64,000 nucleotides of DNA, from positions 26,778 to 90,777 of the forward strand of contig JBFWMF010000014.1 in the NCBI GenBank assembly GCA_050251735.1, written 5' to 3'. Origin of the DNA: Desulfitobacterium sp050251735 (lineage in GTDB: Bacteria > Bacillota > Desulfitobacteriia > Desulfitobacteriales > Desulfitobacteriaceae). Positions 33,276 through 40,937 of the stretch are shown piece after piece. The notes under the pieces were generated by a model. That model did no database searches, was not told the DNA's origin, and saw only the letters and a list, made by a program, of their open reading frames with translations. The position numbers and the translations under genes were made by a program. Position 1 is the first letter of the stretch. The number at the start of each line of letters is the position of its first letter.

Positions 33276-34334
33276 GTGCGTCAAGTCAGTGTGAATACCC
33301 TAAAAATAGGTGATGTACTGGGCAAAACGATATATTCGAGCAATGGACGGGTTTTACTGGGGAAAGGGGTTAAACTCACACCTCTCTACATTAGTAAAAT
33401 GAGAGACATGGGTATCACCATAGTATATATTGAAGATGATCGTTTTGAAGACGTTATCCCAGAAGATATAATCGATGAAGATAATCGCCGACAAGCTATT
33501 GAAATTATCGAACAGGCATCTCAAGCCATCCGAGTAGGAAAGGATATCGATGATTTTCATTTGCGCAACATGGTCAGTAAAATTGTGGAAGAGATCTTGT
33601 TCAAAAAAGACATCCTAGTCAATATGATGGATATTCGAAGTAAGGATAATCATACCTTTGCTCACTCGGTGAATGTTTGTGTCCTTGCAACTGTTTTGGG
33701 TAAAGTTATGCTTTTGGATAAAGAAAAACTGGAAACTCTAGCGATAGGTGCCCTTCTCCATGACATCGGTATGGTGCATCTTCCTCAGAATCTCCTTGCG
33801 AAGGATGAGCCTCTCACGGAAGAAGAGGAAGAGCTGGTGAAGACACATACGAAACTAGGCTTTGAAGAGCTCCGCAAGCGTAAGGATCTCAATCTTGTGG
33901 TTGCCCATATTGCCTTTCAGCACCATGAGTATATTGATGGAACCGGTTATCCCCGTCAGCTTAGAGGAGATGAGATCCATCCACTTGCCCAAATCGTAGC
34001 GATTGCCAACCTCTATGATAAATTGACCTCCGATCACAGCGGTCTGGAAAGAATCATGCCCCACGAAGCTTGTGAGGTTCTTATGGGCCTTGTGGGTAAA
34101 GCTTTCCCCTTAGAGCCTGTGCGCCTGTTTCTGCGCAATATTGCAGCATACCCCTCCGGAAGTACAGTTCGTTTGAATACCGGGGAGATTGGGGTGGTGG
34201 TCAACCAAAATCCTAGTATTCCGGCACGCCCAGTGGTACGTGTGTTTGATGATATGAAGTTTGAGATAGGACAGGCAAAAGAATATAATATGGTCGAAAA
34301 GAGAACAGTCTTTATTACCGAGGTGTTAAGCTAG
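33276..34334 (+). CDS. HD-GYP domain c-di-GMP phosphodiesterase
   Basis: A 352-residue protein with an N-terminal alpha/beta region and an HD-GYP domain. Catalytic features: FAHSVNVCVLA near 128, LLHDIGMVHLP near 160, HTKLGFEEL near 190, FQHHEYIDGTGYP near 213-225 (the GYP), and IANLYDKLTSD near 245. All metal-binding positions are present, so active cleavage of cyclic di-GMP is likely. GTG 33276 follows AAAGGGGGGG by five bases. No output or sensor domain is recognised. The 3' end overlaps nth by four bases, convergent. Confidence 0.9.
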   Translation: MRQVSVNTLKIGDVLGKTIYSSNGRVLLGKGVKLTPLYISKMRDMGITIVYIEDDRFEDVIPEDIIDEDNRRQAIEIIEQASQAIRVGKDIDDFHLRNMVSKIVEEILFKKDILVNMMDIRSKDNHTFAHSVNVCVLATVLGKVMLLDKEKLETLAIGALLHDIGMVHLPQNLLAKDEPLTEEEEELVKTHTKLGFEELRKRKDLNLVVAHIAFQHHEYIDGTGYPRQLRGDEIHPLAQIVAIANLYDKLTSDHSGLERIMPHEACEVLMGLVGKAFPLEPVRLFLRNIAAYPSGSTVRLNTGEIGVVVNQNPSIPARPVVRVFDDMKFEIGQAKEYNMVEKRTVFITEVLS

Positions 34335-35002
34335 TTCGGCATCCGGACCGGGATTGATGAACTCGGACACAAAGCCGTCAAGGGGCAATCTTGACATTTG
34401 GGATTACGGGCGGCGCAGATTCTGCGCCCATGCCAAATAAGCCAATGATGAGCTTGACTCCATTGCGAACGGGGGATCAAGCTCTTCAACTGTTTTTCGA
34501 TCACATCGGGATTGGTACCGGAGGCTAATCCCAGGCGATTAGAGACACGGAGAACATGGGTGTCCACAGCCAAGGCAGGGACGTTAAAGGCATTGCTTAA
34601 CACAACATTGGCTGTTTTTCTGCCCACTCCGGGCAATTGAGTCAGAGCGTCCATCTCATCTGGAACCTTACTCCCATAGTCCTCTACTAATATCCGACAG
34701 GTGGAGAGGATGTTTTTAGCTTTATTATGGTAGAGGCCCAGCTCTTTGATGGCATTTTCCACCGCGGACAGAGTCAAGGTCAAAAAATCTTCCGGAGTTT
34801 TGTATTTCAGGAAGAGCTTTTCAGTCACTTGGTTTACTTTTTTATCCGTAGCCTGAGCACTGAGCATGGTAGCGATCAGGAGCTCAAAGGGGCTAGAAAA
34901 GTTGAGTTCACAATGGGCATCAGGATAAGCTTTTTCCAAAAGGGTCAGAATAGAATCTACTCTTTGGGGGTCGGTTAATACTTGGGAATCGTCTTTGCTC
35001 AT
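34331..35002 (-). CDS. nth: Endonuclease III
   Basis: A 223-residue HhH-GPD DNA glycosylase/AP lyase that removes oxidised pyrimidines. LPGVGRKTANVVLSNAF near 122-138 is the helix-hairpin-helix with catalytic Lys; VDTHVLRVSNRLGL follows with the catalytic Asp; the 4Fe-4S loop CAARNPKCQDCPLTALC has the exact C-x6-C-x2-C-x5-C spacing near 195-211. ATG 35002 follows GGAGGTTATT. Divergent from the FAH gene. Confidence 0.96.
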   Translation of the reverse strand: MSKDDSQVLTDPQRVDSILTLLEKAYPDAHCELNFSSPFELLIATMLSAQATDKKVNQVTEKLFLKYKTPEDFLTLTLSAVENAIKELGLYHNKAKNILSTCRILVEDYGSKVPDEMDALTQLPGVGRKTANVVLSNAFNVPALAVDTHVLRVSNRLGLASGTNPDVIEKQLKSLIPRSQWSQAHHWLIWHGRRICAARNPKCQDCPLTALCPSSSIPVRMPN

Positions 35003-35061
35003 AATAACCTCCAGAAGCTATAATATTTATTGTCCAATGAGATTTTGGGAAAGGGAGAGAT

Positions 35062-35820
35062 ATGATGAAATACATACGGTTTTCTTATGAGAGGGATACT
35101 TTTTACGGACAGGTCGAGGGTGAAACAATTCATGTTCTTGATCGATCTTACCTAGAAGAGGGTTGCCAGAGAACGGGACAAATCATCCCCTTGGCAGGGG
35201 TGCGTCTCTTAGCGCCGGTAGAGCCGAGCAAAATTGTTTGCATTGGTTTAAATTATGCCAAACACATCGTAGAGCTAGGACATACTCGACATGATGAACC
35301 CGTCATTTTTCTTAAACCCTCGACAGCTTTGATCGGACCAGAGGATGTGATTGATTATCCGGCGATGAGTCAACAAGTTGAATATGAAGCTGAGCTGGTG
35401 GTAGTCATGGGGAAAACCACCAAGAATATCTCGGTAGCCCAAGCACAGGATTATATTTTTGGATACACCTGTGGAAATGATGTCACGGCAAGGGATTTGC
35501 AAAAGAAGGATGGTCAATGGACTCGCTGTAAAGGCTTCGATACCTTCTGTCCCATCGGTCCGTGGATCGTTGCTGACCTTGAGCATAATAATTTAAACAT
35601 CCGTTCCTTACTGAATGGAGATGTGAAACAGTCTTCCAATACTCGTAATTTACTTAATTCCGTTCCCGAGTTAATCAGCTATATTTCGCAGATCATGACC
35701 TTAAACCCCGGAGACCTGATTATGACCGGTACCCCGGAAGGTGTGGGCCCCATGAAAGCTGGCGATATCATCACCGTTGAAATCGAAGGCATCGGCAAGC
35801 TAGAGAATAAGGTCGGTTAG
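35062..35820 (+). CDS. Fumarylacetoacetate hydrolase family protein
   Basis: A 252-residue FAH-fold protein. Metal-binding and catalytic features are IVCIGLNYAKHIVELG near 58-73, PVIFLKPSTALIGP, VEYEAELVVVMGK near 109-121 (E-x-E), and GYTCGNDVTARDLQKKDGQWTR (key DVTARDLQ near 141-148), ending with LIMTGTPEGVGPM. Members hydrolyse acylpyruvates or decarboxylate oxaloacetate; the bacterial short form often acts as acylpyruvate hydrolase. Given nearby C4-acid genes either is plausible, but this is inference. ATG 35062 or 35065 behind AAGGGAG. Confidence 0.88.
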   Translation: MMKYIRFSYERDTFYGQVEGETIHVLDRSYLEEGCQRTGQIIPLAGVRLLAPVEPSKIVCIGLNYAKHIVELGHTRHDEPVIFLKPSTALIGPEDVIDYPAMSQQVEYEAELVVVMGKTTKNISVAQAQDYIFGYTCGNDVTARDLQKKDGQWTRCKGFDTFCPIGPWIVADLEHNNLNIRSLLNGDVKQSSNTRNLLNSVPELISYISQIMTLNPGDLIMTGTPEGVGPMKAGDIITVEIEGIGKLENKVG

Positions 35821-35828
35821 AGTAGGAT

Positions 35829-36134
35829 ATGTACTGGGTTTATATCCTTCTATGTGCCGACAAGACCCTCTATACGGGTACAACACCGCAATTGGAGCGC
35901 AGAATTAAAGAGCACAACGAGGGTAAAGGGGCTAAATATACCCGGGGACGGAGGCCTGTAGTTCTTAAGCAGGCTTGGGTAGTAGAAAATCGCAGTCAGG
36001 CTCTTCGTTTAGAGGCCTTCATCAAGCGCTTGTCACGACAGGAAAAGGAAGCCATGATTGCTTCTCCAGAAAAGCTTCTTCAGCTGGCTAAAGAGAAGGG
36101 TTACGAGTTTGACATTGGGGTGCTAAATAGTTGA
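35829..36134 (+). CDS. GIY-YIG nuclease-family protein
   Basis: A 101-residue YhbQ/UPF0213-type GIY-YIG protein. The core is YWVYILLCADKTLYTG (YVYIL and LYTG pair), then ERRIKEHNEGKGAKYTRGRRPV near 24-45 and AL-RLEAFIKRLSRQEKE. Members may act on DNA, but cellular role is unclear. It starts 8 bp after the FAH gene and is probably co-transcribed. Confidence 0.88.
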   Translation: MYWVYILLCADKTLYTGTTPQLERRIKEHNEGKGAKYTRGRRPVVLKQAWVVENRSQALRLEAFIKRLSRQEKEAMIASPEKLLQLAKEKGYEFDIGVLNS

Positions 36135-36143
36135 GTGCAGTTC

Positions 36144-36167
36144 AAATGGTGCATCGATGCACCATTT
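36144..36167. promoter_or_regulatory. 24-bp perfect palindrome
   Basis: AAATGGTGCATC followed by its exact reverse complement, centred on ATCGAT, with an additional outer pair TGCTAAAT (36121-36128)/ATTTAGCA (36164-36171). No T-run follows, so it is more like an operator or a processing hairpin than an intrinsic terminator. Confidence 0.5.
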
Positions 36168-36243
36168 AGCATTAGAGTGCGAAAAGGAGCTTTATAATAG
36201 TACTATAATATAATTTCATGGATATTGGAAAGGATGATCAGCT

Positions 36244-36432
36244 ATGCCATTCGTTCAGATCGATCTATTAGAAGGTCGTACACATGAACAAAAAAAGCAA
36301 ATGGTAGAAAAAGTGACTCAAGCCATTGTCGAAACCACTGGTGCCAAGCCTGAGAGTGTAAGTATTATCATTAGGGATATGGCCAAGGAAAGTTTTGCAT
36401 CGGGCGGAATTCTCGCTAGCGATAAGCAATAA
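36244..36432 (+). CDS. 4-oxalocrotonate tautomerase-family protein
   Basis: A 62-residue tautomerase. After removal of Met, Pro-1 is the catalytic base (MPFVQIDLLEGRTHEQKK, key Pro2 and Arg12), and VSIIIRDMAKESFASGG near 39-55 carries the second conserved region. These proteins form hexamers that interconvert enol and keto forms of 2-oxo acids. A promoter-like region and the 24-bp palindrome lie upstream. Its substrate is unknown. Confidence 0.9.
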   Translation: MPFVQIDLLEGRTHEQKKQMVEKVTQAIVETTGAKPESVSIIIRDMAKESFASGGILASDKQ

Positions 36433-36449
36433 GAGCGATACCCATACAG

Positions 36450-36488
36450 AGATGGAGCTGATCATAATTAATGGTCAGCTCCATCTTT
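36450..36488. terminator. Bidirectional terminator
   Basis: AGATGGAGCTGA (36450-36461) pairs perfectly with TCAGCTCCATCT (36475-36486). It ends the tautomerase gene and is placed for the convergent kinase gene. Confidence 0.75.
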
Positions 36489-36518
36489 GCAAACTGTTCC
36501 ATTTTTGCAGAGAAAAGA

Positions 36519-37907
36519 CTAATAGATTCCGCCGCCAATGAATTCTCGTAAGATAGAGTTGAAAGGAACTTTGGTAACATCCATGGTTTGAAAGTGATGA
36601 AGAAGTCTTAAGAGGTGGGTCGCGGTGGCATGATAGGGATGGTCAGGTGTAATCGTAATGAGCAGAGGTTCCGCATAGGCTTTAAGAGCGTTCAACTCAT
36701 ATAACAGGCTGGAATTGAACATAACATCCGCTTCCTCTTGATAGGGAAAAATGTTGTTGATCTCTCCTCGTCGTACACTGGGCCATTGATTGAGGGTTTT
36801 TTCGGAGCTAATTCCTCGGTACTTGTCATCGCGGACTAGACGGCGAATTTGACGTACATCCGTCGTCGCGATGCGGTTATGAGCATCAATATTAGGCTGG
36901 AAAAGGGCGCTTATATATATTTTGAAGAGATGAGAACGCTCCAAGGAGGGTAAAAGGCGTGGATTCAGGGCATGAATCCCTTCCATAACCAAGATTTCAT
37001 CGGTTGCTAACTTCATTCGTTTACCTTCACTTTTGCGTCGTCCCTCAACAAAATCGAAGATGGGACACTCAATTTCTTCACTATGAATCAAGGCACTGAC
37101 ATGCTGATTTAACAAAGGTAAGTCAAGGGCTTCAAGTGCTTCAAAATCAAATTGACCGTTTTGATCGCGAGGGGTGTGCTCTCGATCTAAGAAATAATCA
37201 TCTAGGGATAGGGCTTTGGGGCGAATACCATTAACACAAAGTTGTGTGGATAGGCGTTGAGCGAAGGTAGTTTTTCCAGATGAAGAAGGGCCCGAGATAA
37301 GAATAATACGAAGATTTTTAATTTGGCTGAGTATTCGGTCAGCAATTAATGAGATTTTCTTTTCGTGTAATGCTTCAGCTAAGGAAATCAATTCGGTTGT
37401 CTTACCATCAAGGACATTTTGATTAATATCTTCGACCTGATCCAAGTGGAGATTTTCCACCCAGCGTTGTGATTCTAGGAAGGTAGCAGCTAATTTTTCT
37501 GGCGGGACAAAATTGGGTAGCTCGCAGGGATGCACGGCGTTGGAAAAGTGTAAAATAAAGCCGGGATGGTAATAGATCAAGGTGTAGGGATAATGGGCTC
37601 CTGTGGGGCGTAGAGCAGGGTAAAGAGACTTTACAAAGGTTTGGTTGACCTTTGTGTGGAAAAACCCATCCTCCTCCTCACAGGAGAGGATGGGGGGCTC
37701 AGAGTCCACCCATTGATGCAGACTTTCATCGACTAGGGATACTTCTCGTGAAGAAAGCGGAGAATTTTCTAATTCACAGTAGACACCATCCAAAATGGAG
37801 TATTGAATTTTTAGCTTTTCTTGTGGAAAAAGCTTCTCGATAATCATAATTAAACCGAAAATAAGGGTTTGACGATATTGACGGTGAGTAGTCTCATTTA
37901 CACTCAT
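36519..37907 (-). CDS. Uridine kinase/phosphoribulokinase-like protein with N-terminal extension
   Basis: A 462-residue protein whose C-terminal half is a P-loop kinase of the uridine kinase/phosphoribulokinase family: ILISGPSSSGKTTFAQRL near 203-220, SLDDYFLDREHTPRD near 235-249, CPIFDFVEGRR near 287 and LVMEGIHALNPRL near 310-322. The N-terminal 200 residues are probably regulatory and are found in clostridial nucleoside-kinase homologues with a TGS/threonyl-tRNA-synthetase-like editing part. Substrate: uridine/cytidine or another phosphate acceptor, uncertain. ATG 37907 follows AAGGAG. Confidence 0.85.
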   Translation of the reverse strand: MSVNETTHRQYRQTLIFGLIMIIEKLFPQEKLKIQYSILDGVYCELENSPLSSREVSLVDESLHQWVDSEPPILSCEEEDGFFHTKVNQTFVKSLYPALRPTGAHYPYTLIYYHPGFILHFSNAVHPCELPNFVPPEKLAATFLESQRWVENLHLDQVEDINQNVLDGKTTELISLAEALHEKKISLIADRILSQIKNLRIILISGPSSSGKTTFAQRLSTQLCVNGIRPKALSLDDYFLDREHTPRDQNGQFDFEALEALDLPLLNQHVSALIHSEEIECPIFDFVEGRRKSEGKRMKLATDEILVMEGIHALNPRLLPSLERSHLFKIYISALFQPNIDAHNRIATTDVRQIRRLVRDDKYRGISSEKTLNQWPSVRRGEINNIFPYQEEADVMFNSSLLYELNALKAYAEPLLITITPDHPYHATATHLLRLLHHFQTMDVTKVPFNSILREFIGGGIY

Positions 37908-38087
37908 CTTTATGCTCCTTTTTCATATAATCTGCTGATAATAGCTTGATAGTTGAATAATTCTCCAATAGAGTAGAAACTTCCTCTGTTTTGGAATGAC
38001 TTTCCTTTAGTTATGTTATACTGGAGAAGGAAAAATGTCTATCCGTGGCGAATAGAAATCGGATATTGTCTTGGGGAGTGAAGCGAA

Positions 38088-39560
38088 TTGTACGAAAGCA
38101 CAAGAGGAAATTATCCGGAACAAACAGGAAAAGAAGCCATTGCCTTGGGTATGGTTCCGGTGGGTGGATTATTTGTTCCAAAGCATTACCCAAAAATCAA
38201 CTGGGAGGAAATCCGCGGTCTAACCTATCCAGAGCTTGCTCAATTGATTTTTCAATCCTATCTTCCCGATTTTGAGAAAGAAAAATGCATTGAGGCTTCA
38301 GAAATATATAATAATAAGGTCTTTGATTCGGATAATCCCGCTCCACTGGTAAGGGTGGGGAAGATGGGAATACTGGAATTATGGCATGGGCCTACAGCTG
38401 CCTTTAAAGACATGGCCTTGCAAGTTCTGCCTCATTTACTTGGGGAAAGCATGAAGGTGCTAACCAAAACGGATCGAGTCCTGATTCTTGTAGCTACCTC
38501 GGGAGATACCGGAAAGGCTGCTTTGGAGGGCTTTAAGAATGTTAAGGGCACAGAGATCATGGTGTTTTATCCCGAGCATGGTGTCAGCACTGTTCAAGAA
38601 CGGCAAATGACTACCACCGATGGAGTTAATACCCGGGTCGTGCCCGTCATGGGTAACTTTGACCAATGTCAATCTGCAGTAAAAGAGATTTTCGCCAGTT
38701 CAAAATTGAGAGCAACCTTTAATCAACAGGGCATCGCTTTTTCTTCAGCGAACTCGATCAACTGGGGTAGACTCTTGCCGCAAATCGTCTATTATTTTTG
38801 GGCCTATCTGCAGTCCGTGGAGTCCCAAGCACTTCGTCCCGGAGAAGAAATGAATGTGGTTGTCCCCACGGGTAACTTCGGTAATATCCTTGCTGCCTAT
38901 TATGCCAAGATAATGGGTTTACCGATTAATAAACTGATTTGTGCCTCCAATGAAAATAATGTTTTGACAGATTTCTTTGCTGAGGGAATCTATAATCGAA
39001 ATCGACCTTTCTATGTGACTTCCTCGCCCTCGATGGATATCCTGATATCCAGCAATTTCGAGCGGTTTTTGTATGAAATGTCAGGGAGAAGACCGGATAA
39101 AATCAGCAAATGGTATAAAGATCTTCAAGAACGAGGCGCCTTTAAGGTTGATTCTGACACCCTGGCCAAGGCAAGGGATGCAGTTGTCGCCGGCTGGGCC
39201 AATGAAGAAGAGGTTCTGAAGGTCATTGATGCAGTCTATCAAGAATATTCCTATGTCTTAGATCCTCATACTGCCGTTGCCGTGAAAGTATACGATGATT
39301 ATGCGAAGAAGACGGGTGATCAGACCTATACAATTATTGCTTCAACTGCAAGCCCATATAAATTTGCCAAAACTGTTCTTGCGGGTATCGATGCAAGCGC
39401 TGTCTCAGGGGATGAATGGATTAATTTAAAGAAGCTGAGTGAGATCACCGGTTGGGCTATTCCTCAAGGACTTCAGGGGTTAGAGGATAAACAAACCTTT
39501 GGAATGAGCCAGGTCAGCCCAGACAAGATTTCTGAACTGATTAAGAAAGTATATATCTAA
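38088..39560 (+). CDS. thrC: Threonine synthase
   Basis: A 490-residue PLP enzyme of the longer threonine synthase class, which converts O-phosphohomoserine to threonine. ELWHGPTAAFKDMALQVLPHLL near 95-116 (key FKDMALQ) carries the PLP lysine; VATSGDTGKAALEGF near 138-152 and VVPTGNFGNILAAYYAK near 262-278 bind the cofactor phosphate. TTG 38088 lies nine bases after GGGGAG. No hom or thrB genes are adjacent. A strong terminator follows, shared with pheA. Confidence 0.93.
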   Translation: MYESTRGNYPEQTGKEAIALGMVPVGGLFVPKHYPKINWEEIRGLTYPELAQLIFQSYLPDFEKEKCIEASEIYNNKVFDSDNPAPLVRVGKMGILELWHGPTAAFKDMALQVLPHLLGESMKVLTKTDRVLILVATSGDTGKAALEGFKNVKGTEIMVFYPEHGVSTVQERQMTTTDGVNTRVVPVMGNFDQCQSAVKEIFASSKLRATFNQQGIAFSSANSINWGRLLPQIVYYFWAYLQSVESQALRPGEEMNVVVPTGNFGNILAAYYAKIMGLPINKLICASNENNVLTDFFAEGIYNRNRPFYVTSSPSMDILISSNFERFLYEMSGRRPDKISKWYKDLQERGAFKVDSDTLAKARDAVVAGWANEEEVLKVIDAVYQEYSYVLDPHTAVAVKVYDDYAKKTGDQTYTIIASTASPYKFAKTVLAGIDASAVSGDEWINLKKLSEITGWAIPQGLQGLEDKQTFGMSQVSPDKISELIKKVYI

Positions 39561-39564
39561 AGTC

Positions 39565-39609
39565 AAAACGAGTTCGGGTGCTGATTTACTCATCTCCCGA
39601 ACTCGTTTT
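39565..39609. terminator. Bidirectional terminator between thrC and pheA
   Basis: AAAACGAGTTCGGG (39565-39578) pairs with CCCGAACTCGTTTT (39596-39609), a 14-bp perfect stem with A and T flanks in both directions. Confidence 0.88.
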
Positions 39610-39618
39610 ATATTTCAA

Positions 39619-40476
39619 TTAATTTCTGGTGAGCGGCTTGGCTTTGGGGTATGAACCGAGAAGTTTGGTGTTAACACCTTTGTTTTTTAAAGCCCAGAGA
39701 GCATCCTGGAGGGAAGGTGAGAAGACATAACCATCGACGTCAACGAAGAAGACATACTCACCCAGCCTTTTCTTGGAAGGCCGTGACTCAATCCGGCTCA
39801 AATTAATACTCCTTAAGGAAAATTCCTGAAGAGCATCGGCTAAGGAACCGGGGGTATCTCCCGTGACAATTAAAAGTGAGGTCTTGTCTTCCTCACTCAT
39901 CTCGGCGAGATGGTGACCAATGAAAACGAAGCGTGTAGCATTGAGCGATGAGTCTTGAATTTTTTCCGTCAGACAGTGTAGGTTATAGATTTCTGCTGAT
40001 CGACGAGGACCGATGGCAGCCCAATTATGGTCTGGGTTCTGAGAAATTTTCGTTGCAGCCTCCGCAGTGCTGAAGCAGGGAGATTGACTTGCTTGGGGGA
40101 GATGAGTTTCTAAAAAGTCACGGCACTGCCCTAAGGCTTGTTCGTGAGAAAATACTTGTTCTATCTCCTGAAAGTCTAGTGGCTTGGCGGTGAGTAAGCA
40201 TTGGTCCACGGGGTGGATAAATTCCCTCATAATATAGAGATTTTCAATTTGGCCTAGCATATCCATGGTCACGGCAACTTGGCCTTCGGTGGAGTTTTCT
40301 AGCGGAACAAAGGCTCCCTCGATCTCGAGAGCTTGGCAGGCATTTAAAAGCTTGGGAATCGTTGTGAAAGGAATTAGTTCCACTGGAGGTTCCATAATTT
40401 CCGGTTGAGTAGCTAAAAAGAGCTGGAGCGCTTCTTCGGAAAAGCTGCCCGTTGGTCCCAGATATCCAATCTTCAT
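39619..40476 (-). CDS. pheA: Prephenate dehydratase
   Basis: A 285-residue prephenate dehydratase, converting prephenate to phenylpyruvate in phenylalanine synthesis. The catalytic domain starts GYLGPTGSFSEEAL and has FVPLENSTEGQVAVTMDML near 55-74 (key ENSTEGQV). The C-terminal ACT domain (from about 195) has the Phe-binding ESRPSKKRLGEYVFFVD. No chorismate-mutase domain is fused. ATG 40476 follows GGGAGGT. A promoter and a complete intrinsic terminator precede it, so transcription is probably attenuated. Confidence 0.93.
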   Translation of the reverse strand: MKIGYLGPTGSFSEEALQLFLATQPEIMEPPVELIPFTTIPKLLNACQALEIEGAFVPLENSTEGQVAVTMDMLGQIENLYIMREFIHPVDQCLLTAKPLDFQEIEQVFSHEQALGQCRDFLETHLPQASQSPCFSTAEAATKISQNPDHNWAAIGPRRSAEIYNLHCLTEKIQDSSLNATRFVFIGHHLAEMSEEDKTSLLIVTGDTPGSLADALQEFSLRSINLSRIESRPSKKRLGEYVFFVDVDGYVFSPSLQDALWALKNKGVNTKLLGSYPKAKPLTRN

Positions 40477-40516
40477 TCTATCTACCTCCCTAAGGGTATT
40501 TTCAAAATAAAAAAGA

Positions 40517-40550
40517 GCTTAACTATCCCGATCAAAGGGGCGAGTTAAGC
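40517..40550 (-). terminator. Terminator in pheA leader
   Basis: On the minus strand GCTTAACT (40550-40543) pairs with AGTTAAGC (40524-40517), followed by TCTTTTTTATTTT. It lies between the pheA promoter and start codon, so readthrough is needed for expression. No T-box or leader peptide is seen. Confidence 0.7.
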
Positions 40551-40567
40551 GTAATTTGATTTTACCA

Positions 40568-40596
40568 ATTATATCAATAACTTTTGCTATTGAAAA
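40568..40596 (-). promoter_or_regulatory. Promoter of pheA
   Basis: Minus-strand TTTTCA (40596-40591), 17 bases, TATAAT (40573-40568). Transcription would start near 40562, just before the leader terminator. Confidence 0.55.
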
Positions 40597-40657
40597 GGCT
40601 TTTTAACTTTTATCTGACTAAAAGTTTTATTTTTAGAAATTTCCGCTCACTTTAAAC

Positions 40658-40686
40658 TTGCACAAACCCTATAAGCACGTTAAAAT
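40658..40686 (+). promoter_or_regulatory. Promoter of candidate small RNA
   Basis: TTGCAC (40658-40663), exactly 17 bases, TAAAAT (40681-40686). It lies about 250 bp before pepF and directly before a short hairpin RNA with its own terminator. Confidence 0.6.
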
Positions 40687-40691
40687 ATGTG

Positions 40692-40780
40692 TGGAAGGTT
40701 GGGGAACCTTCCTGGGAGATAGGTGGACGAGGTGGCAGAAACAGGCAGTGGAACGTACGCTGCCTGTTTCACTTTTTATA
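40692..40780 (+). ncRNA. Candidate small RNA with GGA motifs
   Basis: About 88 nt from the predicted start to the T-run. Hairpin 1 pairs GGAAGGTT (40693-40700) with AACCTTCC (40705-40712) around a GGGG loop. A single-stranded purine-rich stretch with GGGAGA and GTGGAC follows, then a strong terminator hairpin GAAACAGGCAG (40738-40748)/CTGCCTGTTTC (40760-40770) followed by ACTTTTTATA. Five GGA trinucleotides, two in or beside loops, resemble CsrA-sequestering RNAs, but this is speculative. A 78-codon frame through it has no ribosome binding site and looks accidental. Confidence 0.5.
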
Positions 40781-40937
40781 TACGTATTAATAAACTCCCT
40801 GTGTTTCTTAGGCTATTATTCCCTGATGTTGATATTTATACCGGGCTTGAGAATGAGGAACCGCGAAGAGAATTTTGCTAAATATTACCCCTAATGTGTA
40901 TAATAAGCTGGTAAGTGTGATTTAGGAGGTAAGCAAA

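Noticed and set aside
37908..38087. T-box or riboswitch before thrC
   Set aside because: The 180-bp gap holds no T-box core or terminator/antiterminator pair.
40658..40894. 78-codon ORF before pepF
   Set aside because: It starts at a TTG that is part of the -35 box, has no ribosome binding site and runs through two strong RNA hairpins.
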